64,000 bases of DNA from Lampris incognitus (taxonomy: Eukaryota > Chordata > Actinopteri > Lampriformes > Lampridae): NCBI RefSeq assembly GCF_029633865.1, contig NC_079214.1, forward strand, positions 20,788,450 to 20,852,449, read 5' to 3'. Below the pieces are notes generated by a model that had not been told where the DNA came from, did no database searches, and worked only from the letters and a program-made list of their open reading frames with translations. Shown piece by piece: positions 56,601-64,000 of the stretch. The position numbers were made by a program, and so were the translations under genes. Within the stretch, counting starts at the first letter, position 1. Every line of letters begins with the position of its first letter.

Positions 56601-59600
56601 GAAGATATGGCATCTTCTGTAGAGTGGTTAGCGCGGTATGCAAACTGGAGAGGGTCCAGAGTGGAGGGGAGGCTGGACTTAATTTGCGTCATGACCAGCC
56701 TCTCAAAGCACTTCATGATGATGGGAATCAGTGCAATGGGGTGATAGTCATTGTGGCAGGACACAGGGGACTTCATTGGCACTGGTATGATGGTGGTAGA
56801 CTTGAAACATGTGGGGATGACTGCCTGGGACAGTGAGATTTTGAAGATGTCAGCAAGGACATCTGCCAGCTTCTCAGCACAGTCCTACAGAGTTCTACAG
56901 AGTCTTCTAAGGGCACAAGTGTTACCATTCAGCCAGGGGAGGTTATCTGATTTTTGTTTCCTAGTTTTAAATGGTGAAATTTGGTCAAGGATGGATAGGC
57001 ACTACTCATTGAATAAATTTAACAGTGCATCTGGATTGAGGGGGGACAAAGAGGGATTAAAGGCTGATGAATTAAAAGCATCACAGAATTTAACGGCAGA
57101 ACCAGCACTGAGGATGCGAGAATATGTTTTAGGATAGTGACTAGGAATAGCAAGCTGTAGTGGGACATTGAAAATGACAGCTTTATGGTCAGATACAGGC
57201 ATATCCACCAGATTAAGACACTCAAGAGAGAAACCAGATAAGAGTACAAGGTCTAAGATGTGACCTTTGGAATGTGCGGCCCCTTTAACAAATTGAATGA
57301 GGTTAAGAGTCTATGATCCAAAAAATTTGAAGTCAGGGAATGGGGAAGGACAACACACATGAATATTAAAATCAGCAAGAATAAGCACCCTGTCATATTT
57401 TGTTATGACAATGAATAGAAGGTCAGATAAAACTAACTGAATTGGGGGGCCCATAAATTAACATGCAGAGTAAAGGGGGGAAGGGCCAGTGATTAAAAAA
57501 CATAAAACCTCAAATGAGATAAAATTACCAAAAGTAACAGGATAGCACTTAAGACCTTAAGACATTTAAGCCACCCCCTCTACCAGAGGGCCTGTGAATA
57601 TGAAAATATGCAAAATCAGGGGAGCTAGCGTCAATCAGGAAAAGTGTCCCCTGGAGACAGCCATTTCTAAGTAATCATAACAAAAGTCCAGATTATTAGA
57701 AACGACAAAATCATTAATGATAAAGAACTTATTACTCAGAGATTTCACATTCAAGAGGCCAAAATTCTTCGGTGTCAAAGCAGAATTAAAACCAATGGGA
57801 GTATAACAAATAGGACACAAATTGCAGATATTTGCTCCAGATGCCTTTTGATGGTGGGAGGAAAGCGGAGCACCCGGAGGAAACCCACGCAGACACAGGG
57901 AGAACATGCAAACTCCACACAGAAAGGACCTGCGATGGCCTGGGGTTCGAACCCAGGGCCTTCTTGCTGTGAGGCAACAGAGCTAACCACTGGGCCACTG
58001 TGCCACCCCAGGGGCAATACAAAGCCAATAAAGTCAAAAGGTGCTCCAGGAGGTATACTTGATTGTCAACACAAATTACAAACTAGTTTCTTGGTTCCCT
58101 GATTTAGAGCTGTAGGAAATCCTCTCATGTTCGCATATTAATTTGATTGTCATAGGCCTACAACTACTACTAAACTAAACCATAAACTAGTCATTAAGAA
58201 TTCTAAGCTCTATCGTGCAACGTGACATCTTACCTGTAACTGATGCACGAAGCCCACGTTGGGGTTAATGCAAAACCTCCTCTCTTGGACGTGGCTGAAA
58301 GCATCCCTGTCGAATAAAATACACCAATGAGTTTTGACCAGCCAATGTTAGACTGAGCTTGGTCATTGCCTAGTTAGGCAGCATCCAAGTTAAACTGACA
58401 CGAATATTTTGCGGCTTTTTCATTCATTCAATGCCAGCTTACTTGTTTAAATATTGGCATTTCATTTTTGTATGTTTTTGAAAAGGGGAATTATTTTTAT
58501 AATACGGTACCATAACACAAATACATCCTCACATTGATGAGTTCTTGTTTTGCTGTGTTGCAAAGTCAAATCCCAAAAACAGACAGGTGAAAAATTAAAG
58601 GAAGACCCTGAATAAATGAGTGAAGAAACAACAAATGCAGGTGCTTCCATACAGGTGTAGTGCATGATGCAGTTAACATCCTATCATGCTCTGTGGCATG
58701 TATAAAAATGCCGAGCAGGCCCAGTCGACCTTGATTGTGGATCAAGATGGCAAAAAGAAAAGATCTAAGTGACTTTGAAAGAGGGTTCATTATCAGGGCA
58801 TGGATAGCAGGAGCTTCAGTCATAAAGACGGCTCAACTGGCTAGTGTTTCAATAGAAACAGCGACTAAAGTGCCATATGCATTTAGATCTATGGGAAAGG
58901 CATCAGTAAATAGGTTCAGAAATTGTGGTTGAAAGCACACATTAGATGACCGCGATGGTCGTGCATTAGTTTATGTAAGGAAAAACAGAAGAGCAAATCT
59001 TCCTCAGGTGACTGAAAATGTCAAACGCAAGACGTGATCAGACTGTATCAAGCAAGAACAGTCTGTCGACAACTGCATAGGGGGTTATTACAGCAGGGTT
59101 TCAGTGCATAAACCCCTGGTTACAAAGACGAATACACGTTTTGAGAGTTCAGTGGTTCAAAAACCATAGGCACTGGTCTACAGAGATGTAGGGGAAAAAG
59201 TGATATGGTCAGATGACTCATCCTTTTATCATATTCTCGACAAGTGGGCAAGTGCATGTGTGGCATACACCAAGAGAATGGTACAGGCCTGAATGCTTGA
59301 CCCCTACAGTGAGGGGGTCCGGGGGCTCCGTTATGCTGTGAGGGGCATTTTCCTGGCATGGTTTGGGTCCACTTGTCCCCTTAGAGGGAAGGGTCTCTGC
59401 AAATCAATACAAAGTTATAAGTGATCACCTTTATCCTACGATGAAACATTTCTATCCTGATGGGAGTGGTGTCTTCCAGGATGACAATGCCCCCATCCAC
59501 AGGGCGCGAGGGGTCACTGAATGGTTTCATGAGTATCAAAATGATGTAAATCATATACTATGGCCTTCACAGTCACCAGATCAACACAATTGAACACCTA

Positions 59601-62600
59601 TGGGAGATTTTAGACTGATATGTTAAGACAGCGTTCTCCACCACTATCATCAAAACACCAAATGAGGGAATATATTTTGGAAGAATGGTGTTCCATCCCT
59701 CCAGTAGAGTTCAGAGACTTGTAGAATCTATGACAAGGAGCACTGAAGCTAGTTTGGTGGCCCAACACCTTACTAAGGCACTTTATGTTGGTTTTTCCTT
59801 TAATTTGTCACCCGTCTGTATATTCAAATGGAATTCTTTTTCTACTCCTATAGAAGTCCATAACACCAAAATGAAATACAGTATATAGTGTCTTGAGAAA
59901 GAATTCACCCTCCAAACTTTTTCACATTCCTGTTACGCCTCTAAATTCGAATGCATTGAAATAATTGTTTCTCCCTTCATTATAAATTGAACATACTGAT
60001 GAAGCAAAAATGTTTTTATTCCAGGACATTTGTTTTTCCAATTACAAAAGACTTTTTTTAAAAGAACTAAGATGAACAAAATTACTCCCCCAGTCAATAA
60101 TTTGTAGATAGGTCAGCAATTAAAGCTATGAGTCTTCGGTATGTCTGAACTTTGCACAGTTAAAATTCAGAGTTTTGCCCATTCATCTATGTTGACTTGT
60201 TCCAACGCAACCAAATTTAAGGGCTAGTGTGATTCAGTGGACAGCAATTTTCAGGCCATACCAGCTTTTCAATGGCATTCACATTTTGTCTTTGGCTAGA
60301 CCAGAGACCAAAGAACAACCAAGAACAAATGTTCTTGAATATTCCTTTAAAAAAACCCTTCACAAATGTATATTTATTGCTTTAGTGAAGTGAGAATGAT
60401 ATTTCAATGCAGTAAAATTTGGAGTTGAAACGGGAACAAAATGTGGAAAAGTACATAGGGGATAAATACTTTCTGAAGGCACTGTGTGTACTATACATTG
60501 TACTATTTTCTTCATCCAGGTAAACATATTTCCACATTAGTAAAAAGCTCAAATGACACACTCAGCAATAAAGTTACTTTGGGAACAATGAAATTGTCAG
60601 GTACTGATGCAAACTGTTAAATGTGCAACTGAAAATCAATGGTATGTAACAATTAATGTAACGGTCAAACAGTCACACATGCATCTAAGAAAGCAAGATT
60701 GGTTTTATCACATGGATTTACAGGGAAACTCACCTGTATTTCATCCCAAATGTTTCCATAAGGTATGCAATCACTAAGGCAGCACTGAAATGAGAGAAGG
60801 GTAAGATGGTTTTATATTTCCCGCTGTCGTGTATGCTCAGCTCTATGGTTAGCATTGACTTGGCAAAGCGCTTGATTGGCCTCTTAGTTAAAAATGTTTA
60901 CTGCCTTAAAAAGTTCAAGAATTTGGCAATTATTTAATTCACTAATTCCTGGGAACTAGCCACTTTTTCATAAAACGCTTTGGGTGATTTGTAAGAGAAA
61001 GTCACAATAATCACTTTAAAAGGTTATGTTTCAAAAACATGCACCATACCTTCTTGATATTCCTGCATTACCGTGAACCAGTACCTTTCCTTGGGGAAGA
61101 AGAAAAAAAAACTTTAGAAAATACTTCTCAAAAAGGTACAATTGCATCAGTTTTAGATTATGGAAAATGTAAAATTAACATTTTACCTCCTGTTGCCAAA
61201 CTGCTATCAATAAATTCTTTAGTCTATTGAGGAAAGAGCAAAATTAAATAATGAAGGGGGCACAAGAGAATAAAAATGCAGAAATCTATGTTGAAAAAGT
61301 ACAAAGAGCCCGCTTTTTATCTCACCATAGGGAAAAAACGTATTATATTTTCCACTGGATTGTCAGCAATATCTAAGACAAGGTATCTGCAAAAAATATG
61401 ACAGTGTTTAGTGTCTGGGTCTGCAAGGAAGGATTTAATAAACTCAAACTATCAAAAAATGTTCACATAACTTTTCATCTAAAAATTAACCAACATAATG
61501 TACTCTTCAACAAATGTTATGGAACAGAGGGATCAGATTTTTTTCAGTTTTAACTTGATAACTTACCTAAATGTATGTGGGAAATTAGGCTTAATAAAAT
61601 TGGCTTCAATGTCTTGGCGGACACAAACAATATGAGTTACGCCCTGTCTCTCAAGGATTGGCAGCTACACATAGGAAAAGAAATAAGATGACATGGGTAA
61701 TATAAAACAAGACAAAGTGAAGTCTCCTACTTCCATCACCCTAAACCTTACAAGTCTGTTTTAAGACATGTAAAAATTACCTTGCTTTTCATTGCAGCTG
61801 AGTAGGGGCCTAAAAACAATCCAGGTAATATCTCCTGAAGACAAAGAACACAGCAGCGCAAAGTCACTGCGAGAAACATTTAAAATGCATATTACACTGC
61901 CATTCAGCACTGGATTAAACAGACAATGACGTGAAACGTCCAAAATCTACATCCAAATTCCAATGGTAGTACACATCTTACAGCTATGATGGCTCAATGT
62001 TAGCTAAGATCAGCTATGCCTAATGCTCTTAATATACATCTAAACAAATGGTGCCCGTTATTTAAAAAGGCTCTCTCATTACGTATCAGATAATGTTTTG
62101 TGTTTGGACTACATCACTGCCAACACAGTAAAAAAATTTTAAAAAAATCTTATTTTCACATAATTTAATCGAGTAGAACAACCTCTGAATGACTAAAGTG
62201 TAACCTGAAATTCCTTATTTAGCTGGAGGCAACAGGGTGCAGACAATCTCGTGTCGCACCTTGAGAAACCGTTTGAGGACAATACCGCTAAGGCAAGGGT
62301 TAGCAAGCAACTGCTGCAGTCAGAAAAATAAATAACGTTTAGTACCTGCATTTCTCGTCTCATAGGATAGGCCCAATCCTATAACATGGGAAATAAAATT
62401 AGGGTGCACAGCTCATACTATATAAACTGTTTGTTCTCTGTGATGATCATTCATGTTCCCTGCCTGAGTCGCCAAGGGAGTTGACGACTGCCGGCTCTAG
62501 GACGTGGCTAACGTTATAAAAAAAGAAGCTAGGGTAGTCACAGCTAGCACGTTCAACGCCGATAAAACGGCACAGCGAGATGTCAACACTGCCTTACTTT

Positions 62601-62833
62601 AAAGATGCCGGATACTAGTCCACATATCTGCAATGCAAGAGTTATGACAGAGACAATGACTTTTCCCACCCAATTATCCACGGGCAAGCAATAACGCTAT
62701 ACGATTGGCGACAGCTAGCTACCATTAGCAGGACACACATAACACAAACGAACAAGCCGCTGTTCACACGCACCAAGAGATCCTCTTTAGACGAAGGCAG
62801 GGATGGAAACTGAAGTTTATTCTCCTCGTCCAT
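47019..62833 (-). CDS. styx: styx, catalytically inactive dual-specificity phosphatase (11 coding exons)
   Basis: Coding exons on the minus strand, 5' to 3': 62833-62774, 62378-62346, 61834-61781, 61664-61567, 61386-61326, 61223-61187, 61089-61050, 60784-60734, 58306-58234, 49412-49319, 47092-47019. They total 675 nt and 224 residues (human 223). STYX binds phospho-regulated partners such as ERK and FBXW7 without hydrolysing phosphate. The start [20 protein letters not shown] matches the human amino end and has a good Kozak context. Family blocks are [52 protein letters not shown], and the P-loop [10 protein letters not shown] with G121 replacing the catalytic Cys, the hallmark of STYX. The C-terminus [17 protein letters not shown] also fits. 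All junctions are GT/AG and in phase. Exon 10 has a weak donor (GTTGGT). Intron 9 is about 8.8 kb of nested transposons. Confidence 0.96.
47222..47542 (-). mobile_element. Penelope-like terminal repeat element with inverted ends
   Basis: The right end TTGTGTCCAGATGAACTGAT (47518-) is the inverse of the left GTTCATCTGGACACAA (47234-47249), and both run inward through AGAGAAACGTTTCAT. The same terminal sequence occurs at 54,035-54,120 next to a GIY-YIG endonuclease fragment, which ties it to Penelope-like elements. No protein is encoded here. The minus strand contains a hammerhead-like fold (see findings). It lies between styx exon 11 and exon 10. Confidence 0.7.
48108..48480 (-). repeat. Fish interspersed repeat, LINE-tail-like
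   Basis: The plus strand starts AAGTCAAGTTTATTTGTACA (a reversed LINE/SINE tail) and contains GGAAACAAAATGGGAGAAAC, CTCAGGAAGAGC and CTCCCAGGACGGACAGAC, a block common in fish genomes. I cannot assign a family. The rest of styx intron 10 shows nothing else I recognise. Confidence 0.6.
50056..50114. repeat. Long stem-loop in styx intron 9
   Basis: The arms TTTTCTGGCTGCCAA (50061-50075) and TTGGCAGCCAGAAAA (50096-50110) are perfectly complementary over 15 bp and extend imperfectly on both sides (ATGAC/ATCAC inward). The loop is about 10-20 nt. It could be the heart of a palindromic MITE. Confidence 0.85.
50516..50600. repeat. (TA)n microsatellite with ACAC and ACAT flanks
   Basis: Nearly pure TA for about 75 bp, then ACACACAC and CATA repeats to about 50,626. 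Tyr/Ile-rich frames here are artefacts. Confidence 0.95.
51054..51112 (-). mobile_element. V-SINE 3' tail fragment
   Basis: The plus strand CCATCCATCCATC, then CCGTTTATCCTGCTCCCAGG and GTCGCGGGAAT, is the reverse of the conserved SINE tail at 4018-4090. Immediately after, 51,190-51,380 carries the TTTAACCCATCCTATTGTAT block related to 5,020-5,100. Confidence 0.7.
52715..53785 (+). mobile_element. RTE-like LINE fragment with a long open RT frame
   Basis: An open frame of 368 codons (52711-53817) covers the RT palm to the C-terminus. It shows [39 protein letters not shown], the catalytic [10 protein letters not shown] (about 53,005-53,035), [20 protein letters not shown] and [20 protein letters not shown]. 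It ends in the 3' terminus GTGGCGACCCCTAACAGGAG with an AGT repeat tail (53,763-53,783). The 5' half is absent. It is better preserved than the copy at 1.6-3.6 kb and so probably younger. Confidence 0.9.
54030..54241 (-). mobile_element. Penelope-like fragment: GIY-YIG endonuclease end plus terminal repeat
   Basis: The minus strand from about 54,220 reads [17 protein letters not shown], the second half of a GIY-YIG nuclease motif. After about 70 bp it continues into the terminal repeat with CTGAAGAGG, GAGTGATGAAAC and ATGAACTGATTCAACC (54,030). At the nuclease end the sequence folds back: GTTTAGTTTCCCCAA (54199-54213) is the exact complement of TTGGGGAAACTAAAC (54227-54241), suggesting an inverted duplication at the truncated end. 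Confidence 0.75.
55196..55264 (+). mobile_element. V-SINE 3' tail fragment
   Basis: CATCCCCGCGACCCTGAGAG, CAGGATAAGCGGCTTGGATA and four GGAT units match the conserved SINE tail, in plus orientation. No head is present. Confidence 0.75.
55380..56885 (-). mobile_element. Rex1/L2-like LINE 3' half nested in the larger LINE
   Basis: Minus-strand RT pieces: [20 protein letters not shown] and [15 protein letters not shown] (about 56,700), [39 protein letters not shown] (about 56,290), [36 protein letters not shown] and [16 protein letters not shown] (55,790). The 3' end is AATGACAAATAAAAG near 55,390. The FADN at the active site (normally FADD) and frameshifts show it is dead. Confidence 0.85.
57836..58012 (-). 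mobile_element. V-SINE head fragment
   Basis: Minus strand: GGTGGCACAGTGGCCCAGTG, GTTAGCTCTGTTGCCTCACA, the B box GGGTTCGAACCCC, then GTTTGCATGTTCTCCCTGTG and TTTCCTCCGGGTGCTCCG. It abuts the 5' end of the large LINE. Confidence 0.85.
58579..59820 (+). mobile_element. Tc1-like transposon, transposase pseudogene
   Basis: The ends are inverted repeats: ACAGACAGGTGAAAAATTAA at the left and, reversed, TACAGACGGGTGACAAATTA at the right. The transposase starts [20 protein letters not shown] at 58747. Later pieces [25 protein letters not shown] (59,470-59,510) and SPDQHN near 59,590 mark the DDE triad regions. Several in-frame stops and frameshifts make it non-functional. It lies in styx intron 8. 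Confidence 0.88.
59886..60484. mobile_element. mariner/Tc1-type MITE-like element
   Basis: The left end TAGTGTCTTGAGAAAGAATT and the inverted right end CAGTGCCTTCAGAAAGTATT share the consensus of a widespread fish Tc1/mariner terminus. The second blocks CTTTTTCACATT and CTTTTCCACATT also mirror each other. About 600 bp, no coding part. It starts only about 65 bp after the preceding Tc1 element. Confidence 0.82.
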
Positions 62834-62960
62834 ATTACAAATGTATTCGGGCGTCGGTGTTTCAAGCAGCTGGTTAACTGAAGAATTGATGCGGTCTGTT
62901 ATGAAGCTCCACATGCATGTCCGCCATGCTGCTCCATGACAGGTGTGTCAGGTGACCACC
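62834..62960 (-). promoter_or_regulatory. styx: styx leader with upstream ATGs
   Basis: Upstream of the chosen start (62833) the minus strand has ATGs at 62937, 62927 and 62914. The first opens a 12-codon uORF and the second a 17-codon uORF ending in TAA. The third is in frame with styx and would add 27 residues (MWSFITDRINSSVNQLLETP...). Whether these lie inside the transcript is unknown. Confidence 0.5.
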
Positions 62961-63078
62961 GCGGTAGACAGAAGTATGACGGGAACCTGAGGGCGCAGGA
63001 AATGAACAATAGCGACATCTTGCGGTCTCCTCTGGAGACGCGGAGAATCGCCATCAGAAATTCTTTCATCGCCGTGTG

Positions 63079-63080
63079 CA

Positions 63081-63158
<78 letters not shown>

Positions 63159-63165
63159 GTATATA
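63079..63165. repeat. (TA)n microsatellite
   Basis: Almost pure TA of about 80 bp just upstream of the styx 5' end. Tyr/Ile frames over it are artefacts. Confidence 0.96.
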
Positions 63166-63294
63166 TGCACTAGGAATTTAGCTTGGCGTTGTTGGTACAA
63201 TTACGAGTGAAAAAATATAAATAAAAATGAAGCACTCAATGAAAGGGAAAGTGCTCAACAAATAAGGAGCACAATAATCCAGTGATTCAAGTAA

Positions 63295-63535
63295 ATTCTT
63301 TAATAATAATAAACTTTATTTGTATAGCACCTTTCATACATAAAATGCAGCTCAAAGTGCTTTACATTAAAAACAAGAGAAACAATAAAACTCAACAGCA
63401 ATACAGATAAAATCAGTTAAAGTAATAAAACACAGACCTAGGCAAAAAACATAAAACAAGGCAAGAAATAAAACCACAGTACAAGATTAAAAAAATAAGA
63501 GTAAAAGAAATAAAATTGAATTAATTAATGGACAG
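63295..63535 (-). repeat. LINE/SINE 3' tail fragment
   Basis: The plus strand AATAAACTTTATTTGTATAG, CACCTTTCATAC and GCTCAAAGTGCTTTACATTA is the reverse of the L2-type tail that ends other fish repeats. Beyond it the sequence is A-rich. Confidence 0.6.
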
Positions 63536-63774
63536 TACAAGCCTGTTTCATGCCATAAGTAATCATCAGCTGTCAATAAACACACACACACACACACACA
63601 CTGGGGTGCACATAACCTTTTTGGTCTGGTTCTCAAGGGAGCACCTGGAGATGTTGCTCGGTACTCAGTCTTTACGCGACACGTTTATCTTACAAGCTGT
63701 CGTCATCACTACCCTCCCGACTGCTCTCCTCACTGTCTTCCTCTCTTCCAAACATGGCAGATGAAGATGTAGGC

Positions 63775-63999
63775 CTACTTCTTTCTACCTGGTCGAGTCT
63801 GTGAGTTAGCTGTTTGCATCCATAAGTGAACAGCTGGGTTCGGGTCAAAAGTCTCTGTTGTCATCTTAGACAAGTGGATGTGCATCAAGGATGAGAGGTG
63901 AGAGTCTGACAGGCGGGATCTGTACTTGCTTTTTATTATATTAAGATGTGAAAATCCTCTCTCACATGCAGCACTGCTCAAGGGCAGTGTAAGGGACAA
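63775..63999 (-). mobile_element. hAT transposase C-terminal dimerisation domain, cut by the window edge
   Basis: The minus-strand frame reads LTLPLSSAACERGFSHLNII, KSKYRSRLSDSHLSSLMHIH, which is the conserved hAT family dimerisation motif (SxASCERxFSxxNxIKxxxRxRL). The frame stays open to the end of the window, so more of the transposase or a domesticated hAT-derived gene may lie beyond. The stop is at 63775. Confidence 0.85.
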
Positions 64000-64000
64000 C

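Larger units (their letters stand above)
51384..57835 (-). mobile_element. L2/CR1-like LINE, near full length, broken by nested insertions
   Basis: Minus strand, 5' to 3'. The endonuclease start [19 protein letters not shown] with VVSNNLDFC is at about 57,770-57,690, and further endonuclease/linker sequence runs to 56,890. After a Rex1-like insert, RT sequence resumes (55,190-54,551). A hAT-like element sits at 52,524-54,542. RT and thumb sequence follow: [13 protein letters not shown] and CGVPQGC (52,450-52,360), [20 protein letters not shown] and [20 protein letters not shown] (51,990-51,850). The 3' end is AAAAGTGCTATATAAATAAA. The copy at 41.1-42.4 kb serves as an uninterrupted comparison over the shared part. 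Confidence 0.8.

Overview
The window is vertebrate nuclear DNA, most probably from a ray-finned (teleost) fish. The evidence is intron-split genes with GT/AG splice sites, abundant fish-type repeats (Rex1/L2-like and RTE-like LINEs, tRNA-derived SINEs with the fish head and tail sequences, DIRS, Penelope, Tc1 and hAT elements), and protein sequences close to human orthologues. No bacterial, phage or CRISPR features are present. The species cannot be fixed from the sequence alone.

Layout. (1) 142-1227, minus: an intronless-coding leukotriene-B4-receptor-like GPCR. (2) 1.6-10 kb: a repeat-rich intergenic stretch with an RTE-like LINE bounded by target-site duplications, V-SINE copies, Rex1-like and other LINE remnants, a Ty3/gypsy pol fragment and microsatellites. 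(3) 11,026-30,771, plus: amfr (gp78), the ER-membrane RING/CUE ubiquitin ligase. All 13 coding exons can be placed and add up to a 621-residue protein. Its introns hold an ISL2EU/Harbinger relic, a hAT-like element, a DIRS relic, several SINEs and a 133-bp (TG)n tract against the acceptor of exon 9. (4) 35,493-44,558, plus: gnpnat1 (glucosamine-6-phosphate N-acetyltransferase), 5 coding exons, 184 residues, with a probable non-coding first exon and CRE-bearing promoter near 34 kb. (5) 47,019-62,833, minus: styx (pseudophosphatase), 11 coding exons, 224 residues. Its intron 9 is a transposon nest nearly 9 kb long. (6) 63.0-64.0 kb: a TA microsatellite, a LINE tail and the C-terminal part of a hAT transposase running off the edge.

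The genes do not form one functional system: a lipid-mediator receptor, an ERAD ligase, a UDP-GlcNAc pathway enzyme and a pseudophosphatase. From general knowledge, gnpnat1 and styx are also convergent neighbours in human, so that pair is conserved synteny.

I found no convincing undescribed gene system. The most unusual signals are: the very long UG tract replacing the polypyrimidine tract of the amfr RING exon; about 50-bp orphan 3' ends of an RTE-like LINE, one with a perfect 19-bp target-site duplication; a hammerhead-ribozyme-like fold in a Penelope terminal repeat; and a nested insertion whose empty site is preserved in a second LINE copy in the same window.
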